Below are positions 7,916 through 15,835 of a DNA stretch of 49,209 bases, piece by piece (the stretch's first letter is position 1; each line of letters begins with the position of its first letter). The translations under genes were made by a program, and so were the position numbers. Where the stretch lies: positions 1-49,209 of the forward strand of contig JAFSSS010000044.1 in the NCBI GenBank assembly GCA_017450925.1. The letters are read 5' to 3'. A model generated the notes under the pieces. It was not told where the DNA came from, made no database searches, and saw only the letters and a program-made list of their open reading frames with translations. This DNA comes from Ruminococcus sp. (lineage in GTDB: Bacteria; Bacillota; Clostridia; Oscillospirales; Ruminococcaceae).

Positions 7916-8665
7916 TTAGTCTTTTTTGTTGTCAAAATTGCCCACGCCATTAGTTATTATAGACAAATCCTCCTTGGTCAAGGGATAGTCCTCAAGCAGC
8001 TCGGGGCGCTTTCTTACAGTAGCGAGCAGAGCCTGCTCATGCCGCCATTTCAGAATGTTTGCATGATGCCCCGAAAGCAGCACCGGCGGCACTGCCTCAC
8101 CCTGCCAGACCTCCGGCCGCGTGAACTGCGGATATTCCAGCAGCCCGGAATAGTGGCTCTCGTCCTCGTAGCAGTCCGGCTGGGCAAGCACGCCGTCCAG
8201 CAGCCTTACCACACTGTCGATAAGCACCAGCGCCGGCAGCTCGCCGCCTGTCAGAACGTAGTCTCCCACCGAGATCTCCTCATCCACGATGCGATCCAGC
8301 ACCCGCTGATCCACCCCCTCATAATGCCCGCAAAGCAGCATGATATGGGGCAGCCTCGACAGCTCGATGCACCTTTTCTCGGTCAGCGTCCTCCCCTGCG
8401 GCGACATATAGATAACATGGGGCTGGCTCCTTGTCATATTGCATATCCCCTGCCAGCAGCGGTAAATAGGCTCGCACTGCATCAGCATACCCTGCCGCTC
8501 GCTGTAGGGGGTGTCATCCACGCGGCGGTGCTTGTCGAGGGTGTAGTCCCGGATATTGTGGCACTCCGCCGTAAACAGCCCCGCGGCTCTCGCCCTGCCG
8601 ATGACGCTGCTGTCAAGCCAGCTGTCCACCGCCTCGGGAAAAAGCGTTGCTATGTCAAATCTCAT
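7916..8665 (-). CDS. trmD: tRNA (guanine37-N1)-methyltransferase
   Basis: SPOUT-class methyltransferase that uses S-adenosylmethionine to form m1G37 in tRNAs with G36, preventing +1 frameshifts. The trefoil-knot motifs are clear: LCGHYEGVDQRVLD and SVGDYVLTGGELPALVLIDS. The N-terminus RFDIATLFPE is typical. At 249 aa the length is normal. The ATG at 8665 follows GAGGTGGAGC and lies 8 bases after the rimM stop, so the two are translationally close. In most Bacillota trmD is followed by rplS; here a long AT-rich gap and ptsH follow instead. Confidence 0.97.
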   Translation of the reverse strand: MRFDIATLFPEAVDSWLDSSVIGRARAAGLFTAECHNIRDYTLDKHRRVDDTPYSERQGMLMQCEPIYRCWQGICNMTRSQPHVIYMSPQGRTLTEKRCIELSRLPHIMLLCGHYEGVDQRVLDRIVDEEISVGDYVLTGGELPALVLIDSVVRLLDGVLAQPDCYEDESHYSGLLEYPQFTRPEVWQGEAVPPVLLSGHHANILKWRHEQALLATVRKRPELLEDYPLTKEDLSIITNGVGNFDNKKD

Positions 8666-8673
8666 GCTCCACC

Positions 8674-9174
8674 TCAATCAAACAGTCCGTCCAGCGGCGT
8701 TATCCTCATGACCCCGCCTTCGGTGTCGGTCTCCTTTACAACGTCCGGGATCGCCGGGATATAGCACATTCTCCCGTCGGGGCGGCGGACGTGATACACA
8801 TCGTTGGCACCCGTCTCGCTCACCTCGGTCAGCTCGCCGTACTCCTCGCCGGTGTCAGCGTCGATGACCTTGAGGCCGATAAGATCCTGCACGAAATAGG
8901 CGCCCTCCTCCAGCTCCACGTCATCCCTGTCCATGTAAAGCACCCGTCCCCGGAGCTTCTGCGCCTCCTCGACGGTGTCACAGCCCGCTATCTTCATCAC
9001 CACGATGTTCTTCTGCACCCGCGAGCTGCTTATCTCCACCGGCGTTCCGCTTTTCCAGTAAAGCGTATCGAACTCGCAGAGGAAGTCCGGCGTGTCGCAC
9101 CAAGGCTGCACCTTGACCTCACCCTTCAGCCCGAACACAGAGACGATCTTTCCTATCTCAAGATATTTCTTCAT
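8674..9174 (-). CDS. rimM: 16S rRNA processing protein RimM
   Basis: 166-aa ribosome maturation factor that binds ribosomal protein S19 and helps build the head of the 30S subunit. The N-terminal RimM domain is marked by LEIGKIVSVFGLKGEVKV. The C-terminal PRC-barrel carries DLIGLKVID and the YIPAIPDVVKE motif near the end. The ATG at 9174 has AAGGAG 8 bases upstream. It is first in a two-gene unit with trmD; rpsP, usually upstream, is absent and a divergent small gene sits there instead. Confidence 0.96.
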   Translation of the reverse strand: MKKYLEIGKIVSVFGLKGEVKVQPWCDTPDFLCEFDTLYWKSGTPVEISSSRVQKNIVVMKIAGCDTVEEAQKLRGRVLYMDRDDVELEEGAYFVQDLIGLKVIDADTGEEYGELTEVSETGANDVYHVRRPDGRMCYIPAIPDVVKETDTEGGVMRITPLDGLFD

Positions 9175-9208
9175 CACCACTACTCCTTGCTTTTGATCTG
9201 CAGCTTTT

Positions 9209-9237
9209 ATTTTACCACATACGCTCTCTTTTTGCAA
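9209..9237 (-). promoter_or_regulatory. Promoter of rimM-trmD
   Basis: Minus-strand TTGCAA (9232-9237), 17-base spacer, TAAAAT (9209-9214), about 30 bases upstream of the rimM ribosome binding site. Confidence 0.7.
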
Positions 9238-9246
9238 CCTTTTCTA

Positions 9247-9275
9247 TTGAAAAAAACGATGTCCTGTGATATACT
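9247..9275 (+). promoter_or_regulatory. Divergent promoter of the 66-aa gene
   Basis: Plus-strand TTGAAA (9247-9252), 17-base spacer, TATACT (9270-9275). The -35 elements of this and the rimM promoter are only 9 bases apart, back to back. Confidence 0.7.
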
Positions 9276-9316
9276 GTAGGAAAGCGTACTGCTTTGCAGA
9301 AACGGAGGTGCCTTGT

Positions 9317-9517
9317 ATGAATTATAAGATCGTTGACCTTACCGAACCCGACAACGGCTGCGAGGGCTATCTCCCCGGTGAGGAGCCTATGGTGACCCTC
9401 GCCTTGGAGGACGGCCGCAGGATAAGCGTACCCGATATGCTCGCCTATAAAATGGGCTGGGATGTCGGCAGCTTTATCTCCTCCGAGGATATCCAAAAAT
9501 TCGCAAAGGATGTGTGA
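9317..9517 (+). CDS. Small conserved-type protein of unknown function (66 aa)
   Basis: Not recognised. The 66-aa product MNYKIVDLTEPDNGCEGYLPGEE... has no membrane segment or signal peptide and looks like a small soluble alpha/beta protein with a negative charge. GGAGGTG stands 6 bases before the ATG at 9317, so translation is well supported. Its TGA ends 2 bases before the ATG of the phosphotransferase gene, so the pair is translationally coupled. Function would be linked to that kinase if to anything, but this is inference from order alone. Confidence 0.8.
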   Translation: MNYKIVDLTEPDNGCEGYLPGEEPMVTLALEDGRRISVPDMLAYKMGWDVGSFISSEDIQKFAKDV

Positions 9518-9519
9518 TT

Positions 9520-10515
9520 ATGGATAAAGAGCTTTGCCGCATATTTGCATGCTTTTCCGATGAGAGCCCCGCCTCCTTCGAGGTCATCTCCACCGGCAGG
9601 AGCAAGAACGACTTCCGCGATACCGTCATCGTGACGGCGGTCAGCGGGAATAAGCTGGTGCTGAAGCTTTCCGACAACGATTTCACCTTCCCGGAGAAGC
9701 TCAAAATGTGGCAGCGCACCGTGAACGAATACCGCGCCCTCGGCTGTTACTGTCCGCAAATTTGGACAGATAAGAGTGGAGACTTCCCGGTGCTTGATTA
9801 CAAGGGTCGCAAATGCGTGGTCAGCGCCGAGGAATACTCGCCCTATCCCACCGCCGAAAAGCGTGAGACCGACTTCAAGGACTATGCGGACGACTCGACC
9901 TACATGGACGATGCCTGGCTGCTGACAGCCAAGGTCGCCGCAAGGCAGTTTGACTATACCGACTATCCCTCCGGCTACTGCCTGTTCGAGACCTTCTGCC
10001 CCTCCGACAAAACTGACGAGGTGCTGGAAAACGCCCTTGAGTGGATAAAGCTGGCGGACGCTCTGCCGGAGGCCTTCAAGGAGCAGACGGAGCGCATCAA
10101 GCGCCTTTGGTATGAAAACCGGGATAGTCTGGAAAGGCTCTACCCCCTGCTGCCGAGGTCGGTCTTTCAGGCAGACCTCAACTCCACCAACATCCTCGTT
10201 GACGAAGAAAGGCATTTCAAGGGCCTTATAGATTTCAACCTCTGCGGGCGAGATGTCTTTCTGAACTATCTGATGCGTGAGAACAGGCCGCTTGAACAGC
10301 TGCGCAGACGCCTGCGGCTGGTGAGCAGCATCTATCGGTTTTCAGACCTCGAAAAGCAGGCCGCACCGCTGCTCTACCGCTGCCTTGCCCCCCTCTGGTT
10401 CAGCAGGGTCGAAACGCTGAAGCAGGTCAGCGGGGACGACACCGCCCTCCGAGAGTTCCTTGACGAAACAGAGCATATGCTGACCGAGGACTTCCGCCTT
10501 GAAGAGCAAATGTAA
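9520..10515 (+). CDS. Phosphotransferase-family (APH-like kinase fold) protein
   Basis: 331-aa cytosolic protein with the aminoglycoside/choline kinase fold. The catalytic loop reads VFQADLNSTNILVDEE, and the metal-binding Asp is in GLIDFNLCGRD. The usual His of the H-G-D-x-x-x-x-N motif is Gln here, while the catalytic Asp and the Asn are kept, so phosphotransfer is still possible. The N-terminal lobe has a plausible ATP-binding Lys in KLVLKLSDNDF. The substrate cannot be read; drugs, sugars, choline or homoserine-like small molecules are all known in the family. I used the ATG at 9520, with AAAGGA 9 bases upstream, instead of the GTG two codons earlier that overlaps the previous stop. Confidence 0.82.
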   Translation: MDKELCRIFACFSDESPASFEVISTGRSKNDFRDTVIVTAVSGNKLVLKLSDNDFTFPEKLKMWQRTVNEYRALGCYCPQIWTDKSGDFPVLDYKGRKCVVSAEEYSPYPTAEKRETDFKDYADDSTYMDDAWLLTAKVAARQFDYTDYPSGYCLFETFCPSDKTDEVLENALEWIKLADALPEAFKEQTERIKRLWYENRDSLERLYPLLPRSVFQADLNSTNILVDEERHFKGLIDFNLCGRDVFLNYLMRENRPLEQLRRRLRLVSSIYRFSDLEKQAAPLLYRCLAPLWFSRVETLKQVSGDDTALREFLDETEHMLTEDFRLEEQM

Positions 10516-10569
10516 GACCCGATCTCTGCTGTGCATTGAAATGGATAATGTAAGAAGGAGTGTAGATCT

Positions 10570-11667
10570 ATGCCTTTTAGTTTGATCCGCGGAGATATCA
10601 CGAAAACCGCCTGCGATGCGATCGTCAACGCCGCAAATCCCTCCCTCCTCGGCGGCGGGGGAGTTGACGGCGCTATCCACCGTGCCGCCGGCCCGGAGCT
10701 TCTGGCAGAATGCCGCACTCTTGGCGGCTGCGATACCGGCGATGCCAAGGCCACCAAGGGCTACAGCCTGCCCTGCAAATATGTCATACATACCGTCGGC
10801 CCGGTTTGGCAGGGGGGCGGCAGCGGCGAGCATGATCTGCTGGTCAGCTGCTACACAAGGTCGCTGGAACTGGCTGACTCCCTCGGCTGCAAAAGCATTG
10901 CCTTTCCGCTGATCTCAGCGGGCGCCTACGGCTATCCCAAGGAGGAGGCTATAAGCACCGCCGCCGATACTATCCGCGCTTTTCTTGCGTCCCACGACAT
11001 GGAGGTCACCCTTGTGGTGTTCGACCGCACCTCCGCCGCTATAAGCCGCACGCTTTATAACAGCATCGCCGAATACATCGACGATGCCTATGCCGATGCC
11101 CGCGACGACAGCGCCCGACGCCGGCTTTTCGGCAATACCATGTCGGGAGCAGTGTCCGCCCCTGCCGCAAAGGAGAGCCGCAGCCCTGGCTTCTTCGGAC
11201 GGATGAAAAAGGCCGGCAGGAGCAAAGATACCGCCGAAGCCGTCCCCATGCTGTCTTTCCCCGCTGCCGAGACGGCCTGCGAAACGCAGGAGGACAAGGA
11301 TTCCCTCGAAAGCCTTATCGCCGCCCGGGACGAATCCTTTTCCCAGTCGCTCCTGCGGCTGATAGACGAGCGCGGTCTTACCGATGTACAGACCTACCGC
11401 AAGGCCAACATCGACCGCAAGCTTTTCTCAAAGATACGCACCGATGTCTCCTACCGCCCCAAAAAGGAGACCGCCCTTGCCTTTGCGATCGCCCTTGAGC
11501 TGACCCTTCCGGAGACCCTCTCGCTGCTCGCAAAGGCCGGCTACACCCTTTCCGACAGTCTGAAATTCGACCTGATAGTAAAGTATTTCATCTCCCGGGG
11601 CAGCTATGACATTTTCGAGATAAACCGCGCCCTCTTCGCGTTTGACCAGACGCTGATAGGCTGCTGA
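10570..11667 (+). CDS. Macro-domain protein fused to a C-terminal helical domain
   Basis: 365 aa. Residues 1-175 are a macro domain of the TA-type/YmdB group that binds ADP-ribose or O-acetyl-ADP-ribose. Key motifs are [24 protein letters not shown] and [13 protein letters not shown]. Such enzymes remove ADP-ribose from proteins or hydrolyse O-acetyl-ADP-ribose. A low-complexity linker, residues about 180-245 with Ala, Ser and basic residues, leads to a helical domain (248-365) with [15 protein letters not shown] and [16 protein letters not shown]. This looks like a degenerate XRE-type helix-turn-helix fold. I have seen this module attached to macro domains in other Firmicutes, but its job is unknown. 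AAGGAG lies 9 bases before the ATG. It ends at a strong bidirectional terminator. Confidence 0.9.
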   Translation: MPFSLIRGDITKTACDAIVNAANPSLLGGGGVDGAIHRAAGPELLAECRTLGGCDTGDAKATKGYSLPCKYVIHTVGPVWQGGGSGEHDLLVSCYTRSLELADSLGCKSIAFPLISAGAYGYPKEEAISTAADTIRAFLASHDMEVTLVVFDRTSAAISRTLYNSIAEYIDDAYADARDDSARRRLFGNTMSGAVSAPAAKESRSPGFFGRMKKAGRSKDTAEAVPMLSFPAAETACETQEDKDSLESLIAARDESFSQSLLRLIDERGLTDVQTYRKANIDRKLFSKIRTDVSYRPKKETALAFAIALELTLPETLSLLAKAGYTLSDSLKFDLIVKYFISRGSYDIFEINRALFAFDQTLIGC

Positions 11668-11686
11668 ACGGGCGGCCTCCGGCACA

Positions 11687-11723
11687 AAACGGGTATTCCC
11701 CCCGAACGGGGGAATACCCGTTT
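11687..11723. terminator. Perfect 16-bp bidirectional terminator
   Basis: AAACGGGTATTCCCCC (11687-11702), loop CGAAC, GGGGGAATACCCGTTT (11708-11723). It stands between the plus-strand macro-domain gene and the converging minus-strand ABC gene, and can serve both. Confidence 0.88.
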
Positions 11724-11754
11724 GCTCGTTTTGCCCTGCAGCGCAGCAGCTCCT

Positions 11755-13596
11755 TCATGTCCTGTTTCCGGCGAACTGCGTCCTGTACAGCTCGTAGTAG
11801 CTGCCCCGCAGAGCGATAAGCTCCTCGTGGCTGCCGGCCTCCGCTACCCGGCCGTGATCTATGACCACGATCTTGTCCGCGTCGCGTATGGTCGAGAGCC
11901 GGTGAGCGATTATCAGCGAGGTGCGGTTCTTCATCAGCGCCACCATTGCCGACTGGATGTGCATCTCCGTCCTTGTATCCACCGAGGATGTGGCTTCGTC
12001 AAGGATAAGTATCTTCGGGTCAGCCAGCACCGCCCGGGCTATGGATAACAGCTGCCGCTGTCCTTGTGAAAGGTTCGAGCCGCCCTCTGAAAGCACCGTG
12101 TCGTATTTGTCCGGCAGACGTTCAATGAATTCATCAGCATAGGCCTTTGCCGCCGCTGCCTTCATCTGCTCCTCCGTGGCATCGGAATTGCCGTAGCGGA
12201 TGTTCTCCCCTATAGTCCCGGAGAACAGCACCGTGTCCTGCAGAACTATCGCAATAGCCCGGCGCAGCTCCGACATGGGTATCTGCGTGATGTCAGTGCC
12301 GTCAACAGTGATAACGCCGCTGTCAACATCGTAAAAGCGCGTCAGCAGATTTACTATTGTGGTCTTGCCGGAGCCTGTGGCACCGACTATAGCGATCTTC
12401 TGCCCCTGCTTCACCCATAGGTCAAGCCCCTTGAGCACCTGCTTTTCCGGCACATAGCCGAAGTCGATGCCCTCAAAGCGTATGTCGCCCCTTACCTCGT
12501 CGGCCGAGAAGGGCTTGTCGCCGCCCCCCGGCTCCGGCTCCGCCTCCATGACCTCAAAGATGCGCTCCGCTCCCGCGATAGCGGTCTGTATGTTTGCGTA
12601 CTGGTTCGCGATCTCGTTTATGGGGCGCGAGAACTGCTTCGAGTAGAGTATGAACGCCTGTATCGTTCCCACGGTTATCCAGCCCTGTATGCTGAACCAG
12701 CCGCCGAAGGCCGCGATAAGCACAAAGCCGAAGTTTGAGATGCAGTTCATCAGCGGGCCCATCATGCCGCCGAAGATCTGCGCCTTGATGCCTGTCCTGC
12801 GCAGCTCGTCGCTCATGCCGCGGAATGCGTCGATAGAGTCCTGCTCCTTTGAATAAGCCACTACCGTGCGATAGCCCGTCACCGTTTCCTCGACGTGACC
12901 GTTTATCCTGCCCAGTATCACCTGCTGCTCAACAAAGTATTTCTTCATGTACTTCGTCATCTTCGAGGACACTATTATCGTCAGAATTATCGTTGAAAGC
13001 GATATCAGCGTCAGCAGCGGCGAATAGGTCAGCATGATGACAAAGGTGCCTATGACCGTCAGCACGCCCGAGATAAGCGAGCCTATCGACTGCGAAATGG
13101 TGGTCGAGATGTTCTCAACATCGTTTGTCATTCGGCTCATAAGATCGCCGTGGCTGTGATTGTCGATGTACCTTATCGGCAGATGAACAAGGCTCTCAAA
13201 CAGATCCCTGCGCATGGTGCGGACTGTCACCTGCGAAAGCTTCGCAGAAAGCCGCCCCTGCAGATAGCTCATCAAAGCCGAGCCTCCATAGACCGCCGCC
13301 AAAAGTATCAGCGTGCGTATCAGTTTTTCCTTGTCAACCCCGCTGCGCTCCTCCGAGGGAGTTATGCAGTCGATAGCTATCTGCTGTATCATCGGCGCCA
13401 GCAGACCCAGCACCGTTATCAGCAGCATTACCGCCAACAGCGTGAAAAAGAGATACTTGCTCCTGCCGATGTATTTCAGCAGCTTTCCCAGCGAGCCCTT
13501 GATGTTCTTGGGCTTCTCGCGGGTGAGAAGTGCGGCGTGGCGGTTGCCGGGGCCGCCCTTGCTTCCGGGAGCCCCCGGGGGCATCATAGGTGGCAT
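11755..13596 (-). CDS. ABC exporter half-transporter (second of pair)
   Basis: 613-aa fused permease-ATPase of the MsbA/LmrA/YheH type. A Pro/Gly-rich N-terminal leader (MPPMMPPGAPGSKGGPG) precedes six membrane helices (residues about 50-330). The nucleotide-binding domain has Walker A GATGSGKTT, Q-loop IVLQDTVLFSG, signature LSQGQRQLL, Walker B ILILDEATSS and the H-loop IAHRLSTI. It should pair with the upstream half-transporter as a heterodimeric multidrug or lipid exporter. GGGAGGTGAGGG precedes the ATG. That ATG overlaps the TAA of the previous gene by one base (TAATG), a translational-coupling arrangement typical of heterodimer partners. The Walker B Glu and the signature are both intact here. 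Confidence 0.95.
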   Translation of the reverse strand: MPPMMPPGAPGSKGGPGNRHAALLTREKPKNIKGSLGKLLKYIGRSKYLFFTLLAVMLLITVLGLLAPMIQQIAIDCITPSEERSGVDKEKLIRTLILLAAVYGGSALMSYLQGRLSAKLSQVTVRTMRRDLFESLVHLPIRYIDNHSHGDLMSRMTNDVENISTTISQSIGSLISGVLTVIGTFVIMLTYSPLLTLISLSTIILTIIVSSKMTKYMKKYFVEQQVILGRINGHVEETVTGYRTVVAYSKEQDSIDAFRGMSDELRRTGIKAQIFGGMMGPLMNCISNFGFVLIAAFGGWFSIQGWITVGTIQAFILYSKQFSRPINEIANQYANIQTAIAGAERIFEVMEAEPEPGGGDKPFSADEVRGDIRFEGIDFGYVPEKQVLKGLDLWVKQGQKIAIVGATGSGKTTIVNLLTRFYDVDSGVITVDGTDITQIPMSELRRAIAIVLQDTVLFSGTIGENIRYGNSDATEEQMKAAAAKAYADEFIERLPDKYDTVLSEGGSNLSQGQRQLLSIARAVLADPKILILDEATSSVDTRTEMHIQSAMVALMKNRTSLIIAHRLSTIRDADKIVVIDHGRVAEAGSHEELIALRGSYYELYRTQFAGNRT

Positions 13597-15317
13597 TATC
13601 CCTCACCTCCCTCTTTTACCTGCGAGCGGTAGATGTCTTGATAGACCTCACAGCTTTTCATAAGCTCATCGTGAGGTGCGCAGCCCACTATCCTGCCGTG
13701 GTCGAGGACTGCTATCCTGTCACAGTCCCTTACGCTGGCGATACGCTGCGCAATGGTGATGACCGTCGTCCCCGCAAGGCTCTCCCGCAGACGCTTTCTA
13801 AGATCAGCCTCCGTCCGCAGGTCAAGGGCAGAGGTCGAGTCGTCAAAGATCAGTATCTCCGGCTTTTTCAGCACCGCCCTTGCGATCGACAGCCTCTGCT
13901 TCTGACCGCCCGAGAGCGAGGCTCCCTTTTCCGCGATCCTTGTATCGTACCCGTCCGGCATACGGTCGATAAATTCGTCCGCCCTTGCGATAGCCGCCGC
14001 CGTCTCGATATCCTCCCGCGAGGCGTTCTTGTCGCCCCAGCTTATGTTTTCAGCCACAGTTGCCGAGAACAGCTCGCTCTTCTGCAGTACGATGCCGATG
14101 CGCTGTCTAAGCTCATCCAGCTTGTAGCTGCGGACGTTCTCGCCGTCCACAAGCACCTCGCCCTCCACCGCATCGTAAAACCGCGGTATAAGGTTCACCA
14201 GCGAGGATTTGCCCGAGCCGGTGGCTCCGAGGATAGCAAGGTTCTCGCCGCTTTTTATTTTCAGATCTATCCCGTCCAGCACAGGCCGGCCCACCGACGA
14301 GGGATAGCGGAAGGATACGCCTCTGAACTCAACTGTCCCTTTTTCTGTACCGTTTGCACCTTCGCCGTCAGCCACCGCCGGCTCTGTATCCAAAACCTCC
14401 CTAAGCCTCTTCGCCGAAGCAGAAGCCCTTGAGATGCTTTGGAACATCATCGAAAGCATCATTATCCCGTGGAGTATCTGCGTAACATAGGTCACCGCCG
14501 CCATGACCTCTCCCACCTTCATCTCCGAGGCCTCGACCTGCAGCCCTCCTATGTAGATGACTGCGATGACTGCGGCGTTCATAGCTATCATCAGCAGCGG
14601 CTGCAGCAGCGCCACCAGTCTCATGACCTTCAGATTGGCCGTCATCAGATCGCCGTTCGCCTTGTCAAAGCGCTTTGTCTCATGCTCCTCCCGGACGTAG
14701 GCCTTTACCACCCTCGCTCCGGTGACGTTTTCCTGCATGACCGAGTTCACCCCGTCAAGACGCCCCGCAACTATGCCGTATAGGGGATTTGCAAACTTCA
14801 TTACAAACACCACTATCAGCACCTCTATCGGCAGCGATATCGCAATGACGATGCCGAACCTAACGTTCAGCTGCATCATCATGAAAACACCGCCGATAAG
14901 GAACATCAGATTTCTTACCAGCATCCTAAGCGAAAAATCCACAAGCTGCTGGATAGCGGTTATATCTGCTGTCAGACGTGTCACCAGCGAGCCGGTGGTG
15001 AATTTGTCCGTCTGCTGAAAGGAAAGCCTCATGACCTTGCGGAAAACATCGTTCCTAAGGTCTCTCGCAAAGCCCTGCGAGGCCATTCCGCTGAACGCCG
15101 AGGAGCCCACGCCGAAGCAGCCGCCGGCGATTATGGTCAGCAGCATGATAACTCCCGTGGGGATGATAACATCCATATTCTGCGGCAGGACCCCGTCATC
15201 GACGATCTGCGAAAGCAGCTTCGGCTGCAGAAGATCGACCGCCACCTCTCCTATCATAGTCAGCGGAGTAAGAAGCGCAAACAGAAGATACGGCTTCAGA
15301 TAGCTCCTAAGCTTCAT
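13596..15317 (-). CDS. ABC exporter half-transporter (first of pair)
   Basis: 573-aa fused permease-ATPase, partner of the next gene. It has six membrane helices in the first 300 residues and the exporter coupling segment QTDKFTTGSLVTRLTAD. The ATPase domain has Walker A GATGSGKSS, Q-loop IVLQKSELFSA, signature LSGGQKQRL, and Walker B ILIFDDSTSA. In Walker B the catalytic Glu is Asp (DD instead of DE), as seen in the degenerate site of heterodimeric exporters. The switch region reads TIAQRI, with Gln in place of His. The pair therefore probably has one consensus and one degenerate ATP site. The start at 15317 follows AGGAGG by 9 bases, one base after the MarR stop, so regulator and exporter form one operon. 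Confidence 0.94.
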   Translation of the reverse strand: MKLRSYLKPYLLFALLTPLTMIGEVAVDLLQPKLLSQIVDDGVLPQNMDVIIPTGVIMLLTIIAGGCFGVGSSAFSGMASQGFARDLRNDVFRKVMRLSFQQTDKFTTGSLVTRLTADITAIQQLVDFSLRMLVRNLMFLIGGVFMMMQLNVRFGIVIAISLPIEVLIVVFVMKFANPLYGIVAGRLDGVNSVMQENVTGARVVKAYVREEHETKRFDKANGDLMTANLKVMRLVALLQPLLMIAMNAAVIAVIYIGGLQVEASEMKVGEVMAAVTYVTQILHGIMMLSMMFQSISRASASAKRLREVLDTEPAVADGEGANGTEKGTVEFRGVSFRYPSSVGRPVLDGIDLKIKSGENLAILGATGSGKSSLVNLIPRFYDAVEGEVLVDGENVRSYKLDELRQRIGIVLQKSELFSATVAENISWGDKNASREDIETAAAIARADEFIDRMPDGYDTRIAEKGASLSGGQKQRLSIARAVLKKPEILIFDDSTSALDLRTEADLRKRLRESLAGTTVITIAQRIASVRDCDRIAVLDHGRIVGCAPHDELMKSCEVYQDIYRSQVKEGGEG

Positions 15318-15318
15318 A

Positions 15319-15801
15319 TCATCTGTCCTCCTCATCTATAAGATTGCACAGAAGCTTCCTCAAAAGCCTAAGCAGCTCACTGCGCTCGCTTTCGGAAACT
15401 CCCCGCAGCATAATGCTCTCGACCTCTCTGCAGCGGGCAATGATCTCTCTGTCACGCTCACGTCCCTTTTCGGTTATATACACATATACCTTGCGCCTGT
15501 CCTTTTCATCGGGAACACGCCTAACAAGGCCGTCGGCCTCCATTTTGTTCAGCGCCGCCGACACCGAGGGCGAGGTGAGCCCTGCGGCTCTTGCCAGCTC
15601 CACCTGCGTCAGCCCGTCATTGAGGCAAAGCGTTCTGAACATTCGCCTGTATCCGTCAGACGTTCCCTCTTCGGGAAAGTCACTGACTATCATCCTGCCG
15701 AAGGTATTGGCTATATCAGCTATGAACATCGACGGCTCCGGCTCCGGGTTTTCCAGCAGCCTTCGCGGCCTCTTCTTCAGTTCCTCCGGGTAAGAGGGCA
15801 T
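15319..15801 (-). CDS. MarR-family transcriptional regulator
   Basis: 160-aa winged-helix repressor. The recognition part is LTQVELARAAGLTSPSVSAALNKMEADGLVRR (residues about 78-110), followed by the wing DEKDRRKVYVYITEKG. The N-terminal helix region carries extra charge and Pro. It is first in an operon with the two ABC half-transporters and most likely controls them in answer to a small ligand, as is common for MarR-exporter units. No clear palindromic operator is visible in the 34 bases between it and the beta-mannosidase, so the promoter may lie further upstream or inside that gene. GGAGAG precedes the ATG. Confidence 0.93.
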   Translation of the reverse strand: MPSYPEELKKRPRRLLENPEPEPSMFIADIANTFGRMIVSDFPEEGTSDGYRRMFRTLCLNDGLTQVELARAAGLTSPSVSAALNKMEADGLVRRVPDEKDRRKVYVYITEKGRERDREIIARCREVESIMLRGVSESERSELLRLLRKLLCNLIDEEDR

Positions 15802-15835
15802 ACGATCACTCTCCGTTCCGATTTTTTCTGTCCGC

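Noticed and set aside
9445-10215. 256-aa minus-strand open frame opposite the phosphotransferase gene
   Set aside because: It is a shadow of a high-GC coding region; the plus-strand frame carries the catalytic motifs and binding site.
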